Positions 8,704 to 17,576 of a stretch of DNA of 64,000 bases are shown one piece after another. The stretch comes from Gallionella sp. UBA4121 (lineage in GTDB: Bacteria; Pseudomonadota; Gammaproteobacteria; Burkholderiales; Gallionellaceae), in the NCBI GenBank assembly GCA_002381565.1, contig DFWZ01000029.1, forward strand, positions 1 to 64,000. The letters are read 5' to 3'. The notes beneath the pieces are model-generated. The model searched no databases. It worked only from the letters and a program-made list of their open reading frames with translations, and was not told the origin of the DNA. Made by a program: the position numbers and the translations under genes. Position 1 is the stretch's first letter; the number at the start of each line of letters is the position of its first letter.

Positions 8704-10107
8704 ATGACAATTTTTACGCTCGACCCAAGTACCTCTCTACCATTAACTGACCAAATCATTGTTGCCGTTAAGAAAATGGTCGATGAACGCGTTATTCGGA
8801 TTGGTTCCCGAATGCCTTCGATTAGAAAATTTGCCCAAGATTATTATGTCAGCCGGTCAACGGTAGTGCAGGCTTATGACCGCTTGGTTGCAATGGGATA
8901 CTTACATTCACGCCTCGGTTCGGGGTTTTACGTTTCCAATCGACCTAGTGGGCAAACATCTCAGGATTCGACCTATCAATTGGACGGAACAACTGACGTT
9001 GTTTGGCTTTTGAGGAAATCGCTTGAAGATCGCTCTAACAAAACAATGCCCGGAGCATGGTGGCTACCTGCATCATGGATGGAAGAGTCCGGTATTAAGA
9101 AAAGCTTGCGAACACTTTCACTGAAAGAAGGAGAGTTTCTAACCGCCTACGGCACGTCGGCTGGCTACCTTCCGTTGCGAGAACTGCTTCAAAACAAACT
9201 GTCCAATATAGGTATTGCTGCAGAGACTTCCCAAGTGATACTCACCAACGGAGTGACACATGCATTGGACTTGGTAACTCGATTTCTAATTCGAGCGGGT
9301 GATGCGGTGCTGGTTGATGACCCTGGATATTTCATCCTGTTTGGAGGGCTAAAATCTTTTGGCGCCAATGTAATTGGCGTGCCATGGAATCACGATGGTC
9401 CCGATACTGAAAAAATGGAATCTCTGATCAAAGAACACAAGCCTAAAGTATTTTTTACCAATACAGTTATTCACAATCCAACAGGTGCGAGCATTTCTCA
9501 ACCGGTCGCATATCGAGTACTGCAACTGGCAGAAAAATATAATTTGACGTTAGTCGAAGACGATATTTATGGCGACTTTCATCCTGCCAGCGTAACTAGA
9601 CTAGCGACGCTTGATCAATTGAACCGTGTTATTTATGTCAGCAGCTTTTCTAAATCGGTTTCAGCCAGTCTGCGAGTCGGATATTTAGCTTGTAACAAAA
9701 AACTGGCTTCCGAATTGTGTGATGTGAAATTGCTTACTGGCCTAACTACATCTGAAATTGGCGAACAAATTATTTACCAACTATTGACCGAAGGACATTA
9801 TCGAAAACATCTGGATAAATTGAGAATTAGACTGTTACAAGCGCGGCAACAAACCATGGCAAAATTAGAAAATATTGGCTTCACCATTCATTGTGAGCCT
9901 CAGGGAGGAATGTTTATTTGGGCAAAACCAAGTATCGAAGTTAACTCAGCAGTTATTGCAAGCGATGCGGCTAAGTCAGGCATTATGCTTGCACCGGGCA
10001 ACATGTTTAGTCCCAGTCAAGAACCTTCCCCATGGATGCGCTTCAATGTTGCTCATTGTGGCAATCAGTCAATATTTGATTTTTTATCGAAATACTCTAA
10101 GAAATAG
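8704..10107 (+). CDS. MocR/PdxR-type transcriptional regulator (GntR HTH plus aminotransferase-like domain)
   Basis: This is a PLP-binding transcription factor. The N-terminal 75 residues form a GntR winged helix (SRMPSIRKFAQDYYVSRSTV, then AYDRLVAMGYLHSRLGSGFYV). A fold-type I aminotransferase domain follows, with the GYLPLRELL region, the VEDDIYGDF aspartate that contacts PLP, and the Schiff-base lysine in SSFSKSVSASLRVGYL. In characterised relatives PLP or an amino-acid/PLP adduct is the signal. The frame is open from 8665, but the ATG at 8704 is preferred: it precedes the usual start of the GntR domain and the upstream codons encode an unusual Cys/Ile-rich leader. The gene diverges from the four-helix membrane protein, its likely target. 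Codon use is AT-leaning like that neighbour. No vitamin B6 or GABA gene is adjacent. Confidence 0.88.
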   Translation: MTIFTLDPSTSLPLTDQIIVAVKKMVDERVIRIGSRMPSIRKFAQDYYVSRSTVVQAYDRLVAMGYLHSRLGSGFYVSNRPSGQTSQDSTYQLDGTTDVVWLLRKSLEDRSNKTMPGAWWLPASWMEESGIKKSLRTLSLKEGEFLTAYGTSAGYLPLRELLQNKLSNIGIAAETSQVILTNGVTHALDLVTRFLIRAGDAVLVDDPGYFILFGGLKSFGANVIGVPWNHDGPDTEKMESLIKEHKPKVFFTNTVIHNPTGASISQPVAYRVLQLAEKYNLTLVEDDIYGDFHPASVTRLATLDQLNRVIYVSSFSKSVSASLRVGYLACNKKLASELCDVKLLTGLTTSEIGEQIIYQLLTEGHYRKHLDKLRIRLLQARQQTMAKLENIGFTIHCEPQGGMFIWAKPSIEVNSAVIASDAAKSGIMLAPGNMFSPSQEPSPWMRFNVAHCGNQSIFDFLSKYSKK

Positions 10108-10231
10108 ATTCATGATTTTTATGTATCTCGATATTCAGCTAATGGCACGAAGCAGCCCGACAATCTCGCTGATTACCCGCCGGATTGCTGCCATTCGCGA
10201 CTGAGTTTTAACCGAAATTGCAGGTCAGGCT

Positions 10232-10258
10232 CAGATACTCTCTGCCAGAGAGTATCTG
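10232..10258. repeat. perfect 12-bp inverted repeat
   Basis: Arms 10232-10243 and 10247-10258 pair perfectly across a GCC loop. The hairpin lies between the convergent regulator and YbhB-type genes. Neither side has a T-run, so a standard intrinsic terminator is doubtful; a two-sided transcript end or a protein site is possible. Confidence 0.6.
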
Positions 10259-10318
10259 AACCGATGCAATCAGATGCCTGTTGCGGCTCTCGCGGACAAC
10301 AGCCACGAATTAAATAGA

Positions 10319-10873
10319 TTACTTGGCGCGACCGTATTTCGCGGTGAAGCTGGCTTTGCCCAGCGCATTCCCGTGAATCATGTAGCCGGTCAGCGCGGCG
10401 GTGGCGTCCGCTGGCACGTCAAGCTTGTCGGTCTTGAGCGCGTAAACGGTGAAAATATAGCGATGCGGCTTGTCTCCCTGCGGCGGGCAGGTGCCGCCCC
10501 ATGCTGCCACACCATAGTCGATACGGTTTTGCAGCGCGCCTTTGGGCAATGTCGTGCTGTTCACCGCACCCGCACCTGACGCCAGTTCGGTGGTGTCGGC
10601 CGGGATGTTGATGACCATCCAGTGCCACCAGCCGGAACCTGTCGGCGCATCGGGATCGTACATGGTCACGGCAAAGCTCCTGGTGCCTTCGGGTGCGCCG
10701 CTCCATTTGAGCGCAGGGGACTTGTTCTCGCCTGAACAGCCAAAACCATTGAACTCAAAGCTCTTTGCCATCGTGCTGTTGGCTTTTATCTCGGGGCTTG
10801 AAAGCTTGAAATCGGCGGCGCATGTCAAAGTCGACATGCCGGCCAGAGCAACGGCTAAAAATAATTGGCGCAT
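10319..10873 (-). CDS. YbhB/YbcL-family Raf kinase inhibitor-like protein (PEBP), secreted
   Basis: This is a small phosphatidylethanolamine-binding-protein homologue of 184 aa. A Sec signal peptide is visible (MRQLFLAVALAGMSTLTCAA, cleavage near residue 20), so the mature protein is periplasmic. The family core is clear: FELNGFGCSGENKSP-like ligand-site loop (here FEFNGFGCSGENKSP), then MYDPDAPTGSGWWHWMV and YGVAAWGGTCPPQGDKPHRY. Bacterial members bind small anionic ligands, but their physiological role is poorly known; the kinase-inhibitor name is historical. The gene is single, convergent with the MocR regulator and divergent from the DUF748 gene, with no operon partners. Length and motif order are normal for the family. 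Confidence 0.9.
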   Translation of the reverse strand: MRQLFLAVALAGMSTLTCAADFKLSSPEIKANSTMAKSFEFNGFGCSGENKSPALKWSGAPEGTRSFAVTMYDPDAPTGSGWWHWMVINIPADTTELASGAGAVNSTTLPKGALQNRIDYGVAAWGGTCPPQGDKPHRYIFTVYALKTDKLDVPADATAALTGYMIHGNALGKASFTAKYGRAK

Positions 10874-11071
10874 GCGGGTTCTCCCTGAAGTTGGTAAAAA
10901 TGGCTAGACGAATAAATTGTAGCATCGTTTCCGCATTTGTATTTTCGGCCCAACACCCGTACTTTTGCCAGCCCGGCCTTCAATTTTCTCCGCAACCCTC
11001 CGGACAGGCTCAGGAAGCGCTGGGCAATTCAGTGTGCAAACGCTAAAATCGGCTCACACCACCTCTTTTCT

Positions 11072-14000
11072 ATGCAGCGCATGACCCTCAGGCTCCCCTT
11101 CTTCAAGACACTGGCGCTGACCTTAGCTGGCTTCGCCATCACCTGTTTGCTGTTCAGCTGGCAGGTGATGCCTCGAATTTTACAATCTCAGGCAGAAAAA
11201 TATATCGCCGAGAAGACCGGTCACCATCTGACAATGGACCGCCCCCAATTCAATCCTTTCAAGATCAGTCTGCGGCTGTCCGGAGTGCGCCTCACACAAC
11301 CTGGTGGCGAACCATTGCTGGCTTTTCGTGAACTGGTCGTCGATTTATCCGCTGCCAGCCTGTTTCGTCATGCGCTGGTTTTTGACGACATCCGCCTCGA
11401 TGGTTTAGACGCCACCGCCGTTTTGCTGCCGGACGGAAAGTTAAACTGGGCGGGCCTGATCGATGCATTCAGGGGCAAGGAGCAGACGCCAGGCTCACCT
11501 CTGCCGCGCTTCGACATCCATCGTTTCGTGCTGTCCCATGCCCGGCTGGATTTTTCCGACAGAAGAATCACCCCTGCCTTCGTTACCCGGGTTGAGCCGA
11601 TAGACCTCGAACTCACGGAAATATCCTCACTACCCGACGACATGGGGCAGTACAGGATTTCGGCCCGCACGTCATTCGGTGCGAACCTGGCATGGCATGG
11701 CGAAGCCACTCTTGAACCGCTGGCGGTGCGGGGCGGTTTCAGCGTCGAGCAAGCAAACCTCGCCTCGCTGGCAGCATATATGCAGAACAGTTCGCCGGTT
11801 ATGCCGACCCGAGGCCTGGCCAGTCTGTCGGCCGATTATCGGCTGGGCTATGCCAGCGGCAAGCTTGAAGTCAATCTGGAACACATGGCAGCCAAACTCA
11901 CAGGGCTCGAACTTGAGCAACGCGCAGGTCCAGCCGTTTCGGTCGGCGCCATCGAGGCATCGGGGGGCAGCTTTGATCTTGCCAGGAACAGTTTCACGCT
12001 TGGCAAAATCGACGTCAGCCGCCTCAGCCTGCGGCGCGGCAGGGACATCACGCCGAATGCGCTTGAACTGGGCAGTTTTGCCGCCGGGGATATCCGCGTC
12101 AATCTGGCTGCACAAAAGGCAAGTGTCGGCAGCATTGCCATCAAGGATGGTCGCATCCGCGCGAAACGCGCTGCCGATGGTCGCATCGACATCGTGGATA
12201 CATTGCAGGCACTCTCCGCCAAACAGGGACCTGCAACACCCGAAAAATCCCGCTGGCGTTACCAGGTAGAGAAGCTGGAACTGGCAGGTTTCGGCGCCGA
12301 TTTCCGGGACGAGACCGTCACGCCAGCGGCGCAGTTGTCCCTTGAAAATATCGCACTGGGCATGAAGGGCATCAGCGAAGACGGTAATGCGGCGGTGCCG
12401 CTTCATGCCTCTTTCAAGACGGCAGGCGGCGGCAGCTTCGACGCGGAGGGAAACGTTATTCCCGCGTTACCGGCAGCGGATATCCGGCTCAAGCTCACGG
12501 AACTCGACATCACGCCAGCCCAGCCCTACCTCTTTGCCGTTGCAAAACTGAAACTGAAAGGCGGCCGGTTATCGACAGAAGGTCATGCCGTCTACAATGC
12601 ACATGGAATCGACTACCGGGGCAATTTTGTCTTGCATGACCTGAATGTTGCGGAAGCCGATACGGGTGAGCTGTTTCTGGCCTGTAAGTCTCTGAGCAGC
12701 CGTTCATTTGCAGCCACATCGACGAGCCTGGCTATCGACGAACTCACCCTTAACGGGCTCGATACCAAACTGATCATCAACAAAGACAAATCGGTCAGTT
12801 TCACGCACATCCTCCGGCAATCAGCAGCAACACCGGCCTCGCCGCCTGCTGCGAAAAGCAAACCATTTTCCGTCAATATCGACCGGATGCGCTTCAATAA
12901 GGGCGAGATGGATTACGCCGACTATTCCCTGTTCATGCCCTTCGCCACCCGCATTCATGATCTTACCGGGACGGTCACGAATCTCTCGTCCCGGCCGGGC
13001 GCACTTGCCCAACTGAAACTGGACGGTCAGGTTGACGACTACGGGCTGGCTCGCGCCACAGGCCAGCTTGATCTTTTTCATCCTACCAACGCCATGGACC
13101 TGAAGGTGGTGTTTCGCAACCTTGAAATGGAACGCCTGACACCCTACTCCGCAACCTTTGCCGGCCGCAAGATCACTTCCGGCAAACTATCCCTCGATCT
13201 GGAATACAAGATCAAGCAACGCCAGTTGCAAGGCAAGAATCAGATCGTGATGGAACAGCTGACGCTGGGTGAGCGGGTGGAGAGCCCGGAAGCCAAAAAT
13301 CTCCCGCTGGATCTGGCGATCGGAATTTTGCAGGACGCCAATGGCCGCATCGATCTGGGTCTGCCAATGTCCGGAAACCTGGAGGATCCGGAGTTCAGTT
13401 ACGGCGGAATCGTCTGGAAGGCGATCGAAAACGTCATCAGCAAGATTGTTACCGCACCGTTTCGTGCGCTGGGCGCACTGTTCGGCGAGGAAAATAAATT
13501 TGAAAATATCATTTTTGAAGCAGGTGACGCGGCGCTTGCACCCCCTGAGCGCGAAAAACTGGTGCAGCTCGCCGATGCACTCGGCAAACGGCCGGCTTTA
13601 TCTTTAACGATACAGGGGGTTTATGCCGAGTCGGACCGGATCGCTTTGCAGGACAGGATGTTGCGGCGGACTGTCGCTCAAAAAAGCGGACAGCAGCTCG
13701 ATAACGGCGAAGATCCCGGTCCGCTTGCCATGCGCCAGCCCAGGATTCAGTCGGCACTGGAAAATATATTCTCGGATAAACTGGGGAGCGCTGAACTTGC
13801 GGCTTACAAGGCGGGTTTCCGTCAGGTGAACCCGGGCAAACTGGAAGAGAGTACCGCAGACAAAGTCGTGTCGAAACTGACGGATCTGTTCCATAAGAAT
13901 CGCATACTGAGCGAGCAGGAATTGGCGCCTATGAAGGGAGCCGATTTTTACACTATCCTGTTCGAACGCCTGCGCAACGGGGTGGTTGTGGATCAGGATC

Positions 14001-14182
14001 GCCTGCTGGCACTGGCAACAGCCCGGGGTGAAGCGACGGCGTCGGCGCTGAAAGCGGCAGGCGCCCCGTTAGGGCGCCTTTCAGTACTTCCAGCCGGAAA
14101 AATCGAAACCGAAGGGCCGGACGTGCCGATCAAACTGGTACTTGGCTCGAATGCAAAGGTTATAACAGGTCATATCCCTTAA
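11072..14182 (+). CDS. DUF748-family envelope protein with AsmA-like repeats
   Basis: This is a very large (1036 aa) DUF748 protein. A single N-terminal membrane helix (about residues 10-30, LALTLAGFAITCLLFSWQV) anchors it in the inner membrane; the rest should be periplasmic. The body is a series of beta-rich, AsmA/translocation-like segments (for example FDIHRFVLSHARLDFSDR and FSVNIDRMRFNKGEMDYAD). Near residue 790 it ends this part with the family sequence DLAIGILQDANGRIDLGLP. A C-terminal region (IIFEAGDAALAPPEREKLVQ) resembles the OmpA-like ending of longer DUF748 members. AsmA-type proteins are linked to lipid movement between membranes; for DUF748 this is inference. The frame opens at 10937, but the ATG at 11072 precedes the membrane helix directly. 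It is followed by a glutaredoxin-like gene 24 bp away, probably co-transcribed. Confidence 0.82.
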   Translation: MQRMTLRLPFFKTLALTLAGFAITCLLFSWQVMPRILQSQAEKYIAEKTGHHLTMDRPQFNPFKISLRLSGVRLTQPGGEPLLAFRELVVDLSAASLFRHALVFDDIRLDGLDATAVLLPDGKLNWAGLIDAFRGKEQTPGSPLPRFDIHRFVLSHARLDFSDRRITPAFVTRVEPIDLELTEISSLPDDMGQYRISARTSFGANLAWHGEATLEPLAVRGGFSVEQANLASLAAYMQNSSPVMPTRGLASLSADYRLGYASGKLEVNLEHMAAKLTGLELEQRAGPAVSVGAIEASGGSFDLARNSFTLGKIDVSRLSLRRGRDITPNALELGSFAAGDIRVNLAAQKASVGSIAIKDGRIRAKRAADGRIDIVDTLQALSAKQGPATPEKSRWRYQVEKLELAGFGADFRDETVTPAAQLSLENIALGMKGISEDGNAAVPLHASFKTAGGGSFDAEGNVIPALPAADIRLKLTELDITPAQPYLFAVAKLKLKGGRLSTEGHAVYNAHGIDYRGNFVLHDLNVAEADTGELFLACKSLSSRSFAATSTSLAIDELTLNGLDTKLIINKDKSVSFTHILRQSAATPASPPAAKSKPFSVNIDRMRFNKGEMDYADYSLFMPFATRIHDLTGTVTNLSSRPGALAQLKLDGQVDDYGLARATGQLDLFHPTNAMDLKVVFRNLEMERLTPYSATFAGRKITSGKLSLDLEYKIKQRQLQGKNQIVMEQLTLGERVESPEAKNLPLDLAIGILQDANGRIDLGLPMSGNLEDPEFSYGGIVWKAIENVISKIVTAPFRALGALFGEENKFENIIFEAGDAALAPPEREKLVQLADALGKRPALSLTIQGVYAESDRIALQDRMLRRTVAQKSGQQLDNGEDPGPLAMRQPRIQSALENIFSDKLGSAELAAYKAGFRQVNPGKLEESTADKVVSKLTDLFHKNRILSEQELAPMKGADFYTILFERLRNGVVVDQDRLLALATARGEATASALKAAGAPLGRLSVLPAGKIETEGPDVPIKLVLGSNAKVITGHIP

Positions 14183-14206
14183 CCCAAAACACTCTTTAGG
14201 ATAAAA

Positions 14207-14584
14207 ATGATAAAAATATTTTTCAGAACGCTGCGCCTGGTATTAATGCCTTTCATGCTGTTATGGGCAAAACTGGCCACCCCCAAAGGGATTGTGCGCT
14301 CAGCTGAGGCACAGCAACAGGTTGACCAGCAGTGCAAAAAACTGGCGCTTTATCACTTTAAAACCTGTCCGTTTTGCATCAAGGTCCGCCACGAAATGGC
14401 AAGACTGTCTTTGCCGATTGCGTTGCGCGATGCGCAACACGATGCCAAACACCGTGACGATTTGCTAAAGGGCGGCGGAAAAATCCAGACGCCTTGTTTG
14501 CAGATCACCGATGACCGGGGCAATGTTCAATGGCTTTACGAGTCGAGTGACATTATCAAATATTTGCAGCAACGTTTTTCCTGA
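14207..14584 (+). CDS. membrane-anchored glutaredoxin-like protein
   Basis: This is a 125-aa protein with a hydrophobic N-terminal segment (about residues 7-22) and a glutaredoxin fold. The active-site motif CPFC is at about residues 51-54 (HFKTCPFCIKVR). The cis-proline region is QTPCLQI, and the end (YESSDIIKYLQQRFS) is the usual glutaredoxin C-terminal helix. Such proteins reduce disulfides or glutathione-mixed disulfides, or bind Fe-S clusters. The extra Cys beside the cis-Pro (TPC) is notable. Topology decides where it acts; with few Arg/Lys flanks on one side only, I cannot settle whether the domain is cytoplasmic or periplasmic. It follows the DUF748 gene by 24 bp, suggesting one transcript. 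A GGATAAAA stretch precedes the ATG. Confidence 0.82.
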   Translation: MIKIFFRTLRLVLMPFMLLWAKLATPKGIVRSAEAQQQVDQQCKKLALYHFKTCPFCIKVRHEMARLSLPIALRDAQHDAKHRDDLLKGGGKIQTPCLQITDDRGNVQWLYESSDIIKYLQQRFS

Positions 14585-14620
14585 GCGCTGCCTGCAAGCC
14601 GGCTCCGTTGCCGTAGCGTT

Positions 14621-15982
14621 TCAGCCAGGCAAAACATCCTGATTCTGGTGGGCGTTGCCCAGCAGCCGCTCGCGCACCAGATTGATGTGCTGCGCCAGCA
14701 CATAGAACTGATCGCCAAAGGACTTGGGTACCTTCATTCGATTCACCGCCCGCTCGATGTCATCCAGCCGCTTGATGAGTTCCGCCCGTTCCGCCGGCGC
14801 ATTCCCTGCAAGCTGCCCGCGTTCGAGCTCCAGCAACGCGCCATACCATTTGAAGATGCGCGACTTGATGCGCCAGCGATAAATTGGCGGCAGCATGCGC
14901 AGCCCGGGAATCAGCACGACCAGGATCGGCACGATCACCACCAGAATGCGGTTGATCAGGGTGGCCAGCCAGAATGGCAGGTTGCGGTAAAGAAAGCTCT
15001 TGCCCGACTTGTAGTAGCGGATGGCATCCTCGCTGATGCGGAATTCATGCGCCAGCGGCGCGGGAAATTCTCCCTGATGCTGCAAAATGCCGGTGCCGCC
15101 ATGTACCTCACGCGCCGCCTCAAGCAACAGGTCTGACAGCGCCGGGTGCAGTCCTTCGCGCGCAACCAGCTCCACCGTAGGTCCGACCAGCAACACCTGA
15201 TGCTCGGGGATGTCATGGACGATGTCGATCGCGCCTTCCGGCAACTCGATCTTGTTGAGATAGCCGATTCGGCGGCTGTAGGCATCAGCCTGTGAAAAAC
15301 TCATCAGCCTTATTCCCGGGATATGCAGCAGCTTGCGCATCAGTTGAAACGAAGCGGAATCACCCATCAGAAACACGGCATCGATCTTGCCTGCGATCAG
15401 CGCATCAGCCCCATCCTGCGCATCCATTTCCAGCAGCTCGGTGGGCCCGCCAGGCTCAATGCCGTTGGCCTTGAGCAGCACAGAGGCCAGCATATGCGCA
15501 CCGCTGGCGACCTGACCGATCGCCAGCTTCTTGCCGCTAAACTGGGTAAGCTTATCAACCGGTGTTTTCCCGCGGTAGAACACCATCAGCGGCTCGTAAA
15601 AAACGCTACCCAGGGAGATCAGCTTGTCAGTGTCCACCCCCTCCATCACCCCGCCCTGAACGAAACCGACATCGACATGGAACGAGGGATCGATCAGATG
15701 CGCCAGATTTTCCAGCGACCCCTGCGAAGGAATGACATTCAGCTTCACGCCATTGCGCGCCAGGATCTTTTTGTACTTTTCGGCATTGCGCTGGAACATG
15801 CTGCCCTCGGGGCCGCCGATAAGGGTGATGGTGTCGGGCGGCGCCGAATCAATAAACCACAGCGCGGCGTAGAGTATGACCAGGGCCGCCAGCATGATGG
15901 CAACAAAGCCCAGCACAGGGCCCAGGCCCGGCATTTCCAGGATGGCCTGCTTCATCCTGGCAAACGGAATTTTCCTCATCAT
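14621..15982 (-). CDS. TAXI-family TRAP solute-binding protein, double membrane anchored
   Basis: This is a TAXI-type (TRAP-associated extracytoplasmic immunogenic) binding protein of 453 aa. An N-terminal helix (about residues 20-45, LGFVAIMLAALVILYAALWF) leads into a periplasmic TAXI domain with ITLIGGPEGSMFQRNAEKYK, GFVQGGVMEG and FSGKKLAIGQVASGAHMLA. A second helix follows at about 340-362 (INRILVVIVPILVVLIPG), then a cytoplasmic-side tail of about 90 residues with helical, charged sequence (LIKRLDDIERAVNRMK). Ordinary TAXI proteins are soluble, about 320 aa, and encoded beside a DctM/DctQM permease; neither is present here. It is convergent with the Grx gene. A ligand-sensing or scaffold role rather than simple transport is my inference. 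Ligand unknown; characterised TAXI proteins bind glutamate-like or dicarboxylate molecules. Confidence 0.85.
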   Translation of the reverse strand: MMRKIPFARMKQAILEMPGLGPVLGFVAIMLAALVILYAALWFIDSAPPDTITLIGGPEGSMFQRNAEKYKKILARNGVKLNVIPSQGSLENLAHLIDPSFHVDVGFVQGGVMEGVDTDKLISLGSVFYEPLMVFYRGKTPVDKLTQFSGKKLAIGQVASGAHMLASVLLKANGIEPGGPTELLEMDAQDGADALIAGKIDAVFLMGDSASFQLMRKLLHIPGIRLMSFSQADAYSRRIGYLNKIELPEGAIDIVHDIPEHQVLLVGPTVELVAREGLHPALSDLLLEAAREVHGGTGILQHQGEFPAPLAHEFRISEDAIRYYKSGKSFLYRNLPFWLATLINRILVVIVPILVVLIPGLRMLPPIYRWRIKSRIFKWYGALLELERGQLAGNAPAERAELIKRLDDIERAVNRMKVPKSFGDQFYVLAQHINLVRERLLGNAHQNQDVLPG

Positions 15983-16143
15983 TACACACCGTATTTATGA
16001 CATGGGGCATTCAAACACGCCGGCATTCAATTGGCAATTAATCCACTACCGTATTTTCATTTGGCATGCATCACCGCATACATTGGTGCATACTTGCACA
16101 CTGATTGCGAATAAGTTAATTAAACTTCCCGAGGAGCTATACC

Positions 16144-16593
16144 ATGAAAACAGTTAGCAAAAACATCCATGCAGTCCATACATTGCTGGCAGGGCTGGCG
16201 TTAGCCGTATTGATCGCACCGGGAGTCGCGTCAGCTGCCGACCCGCAACTCGAAAAAGCCATCGAGCAAGGCCGTGAACTCTTCTCGCACGCCACCTTCG
16301 ATGGCAACGGTCATGTCTGTGAATCATGCCACCTGGCGGGGGGCGCCAGTCCGGGCAAACTACCCAATGGCAAAGCAATACCGAGTCTTGCCAATGCGGC
16401 GGCGATATTCCCGCGTTTCAGAGCAAAAGACAACAAGGTGATCGTTTTGGCAGATCAGGTCAGAAGCTGTATCGCCGGGGGGCTTGGGGGCAACCCACCT
16501 GCCTACGGCAGTGAACAACTCAATTCGATCATCAGCTACCTTACATCCCTCTCCGAGGGGAAGCCGATAGAGATGGGCGGGCAACCCCGGTGA
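16144..16593 (+). CDS. periplasmic cytochrome c, SoxA/TsdA-like single-haem domain
   Basis: This is a 149-aa c-type cytochrome. A signal peptide ends near residue 31 (GVASAA). One haem-attachment motif CESCH is present at about residues 59-63, followed by a Gly-rich loop. The C-terminal half (DQVRSCIAGGLGG, then SEQLNSIISYLTSLSEGKPI) resembles the Cys-containing segments of SoxA and thiosulfate dehydrogenase TsdA domains, in which such a Cys can ligate haem or carry sulfur. That similarity is from pattern memory. The protein should carry electrons in the periplasm. A GAGGAG ribosome site precedes the ATG. The downstream methyltransferase (60 bp) may share the transcript. No sox or tsd gene is nearby, so a sulfur role is only a hypothesis. 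Confidence 0.85.
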   Translation: MKTVSKNIHAVHTLLAGLALAVLIAPGVASAADPQLEKAIEQGRELFSHATFDGNGHVCESCHLAGGASPGKLPNGKAIPSLANAAAIFPRFRAKDNKVIVLADQVRSCIAGGLGGNPPAYGSEQLNSIISYLTSLSEGKPIEMGGQPR

Positions 16594-16653
16594 GCGCGCG
16601 CCACATACTTATGCGCATGTGCTGCATCATTTATTCCGCAACGGAGGCCATCC

Positions 16654-17364
16654 ATGAAAATTTCTGACCCCGACGTTGATCTGGTTTGCGATGAGCGGGA
16701 TATCTACGAGCGCCTGCTGTCACTCAAAGATGCCGAGATACTCGAACTGGGCTGCGGCAAGGCGGAGAAGACCCTTGCCATCGCCCGGCATGGCAAGGTC
16801 GCGACGATTGTTGCACTGGAAGTCGATGAAATTCAGCATGCTGAAAATATGCGTCGCGTTGCGCCTGCCAATGTAAGATTTGAACTGGGCGGAGCGCAGG
16901 CGATTCCGGCCGCCGATCGATCCTTCGATGTCGTCTTCATGTTCAAGTCGCTGCACCATGTACCGCTGGAAAAAATGGATGCGGCAATGGCCGAAATCCA
17001 TCGCGTATTGAAATCTGACGGGGTGGCGTACATCTCGGAACCGGTTTTTGCGGGGGAGTTCAATGAAATCCTGCGGCTTTTTCACGACGAACAGGCCGTG
17101 CGCGAAGCCGCCTTCGCCGCTGTCGAGCGGGCGATCGCGGCAGGCAGCTTTGAGCTGGCGAGCCAAACCTTTTTCGCGGCCCCCATGCATTTTGAAAACT
17201 TTGCACAGTTTGAAAACCAGGTGCTGAACGTGACACATACGCAACATCGACTAAGTGCAGAGCTACTCCAGCAGGTACAGCAAAAATTCATGCGCCATCT
17301 GACCCCTGAAGGCGCTGCCTTCAACATGCCGGTACGCGTCGACTTGCTCCGCAAGCGCGGATAG
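16654..17364 (+). CDS. class I SAM-dependent methyltransferase
   Basis: This 236-aa protein has a Rossmann-type methyltransferase core. Motif I is ILELGCGKAEKTLAIA (about residues 30-45), the acidic end of strand 2 is ALEVDEIQ, and the post-motif region is FDVVFMFKSLHHV with MAEIHRVLKSDGVAYISEP after it. These are features of the Methyltransf_11/25 group. It probably methylates a small molecule, quinone-type intermediate or protein in the cytoplasm; the substrate cannot be told. The C-terminal 70 residues carry a helical region with FENFAQFENQVLNVTH. Ribosome site GGAGG lies 7 bases before the ATG. It follows the cytochrome gene on the same strand. The residue order and length are typical. 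Confidence 0.87.
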   Translation: MKISDPDVDLVCDERDIYERLLSLKDAEILELGCGKAEKTLAIARHGKVATIVALEVDEIQHAENMRRVAPANVRFELGGAQAIPAADRSFDVVFMFKSLHHVPLEKMDAAMAEIHRVLKSDGVAYISEPVFAGEFNEILRLFHDEQAVREAAFAAVERAIAAGSFELASQTFFAAPMHFENFAQFENQVLNVTHTQHRLSAELLQQVQQKFMRHLTPEGAAFNMPVRVDLLRKRG

Positions 17365-17502
17365 ATTTTCCCGGTGAGCGATGCGGAACGGGAATCCCCT
17401 CACCGTTCCCAATCGCAAAACCGCCGTTTGTTACGGAACCGTGTCGGACACGAAAACCGGTCTCCTTTTCTGCATCCCGCTTCTGACACGAACTAAAAAA
17501 GT

Positions 17503-17552
17503 GCTGATTTATTCGTCATCCCCGCTTACGCGGGGATGACGAATAAATCAGC
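17503..17552. repeat. perfect 23-bp-arm palindrome, GATTTATTCGTC family (copy 1)
   Basis: Arms 17503-17525 and 17530-17552 are exact complements around a TTAC loop, and include CATCCCCGC/GCGGGGATG. Related outer arms bound the element at 20355-20469. It lies between the convergent methyltransferase and MerR-B12 genes and could also end both transcripts, although no T-run follows. Confidence 0.85.
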
Positions 17553-17576
17553 ATCTCCCTAAATACCGAGTGATCG

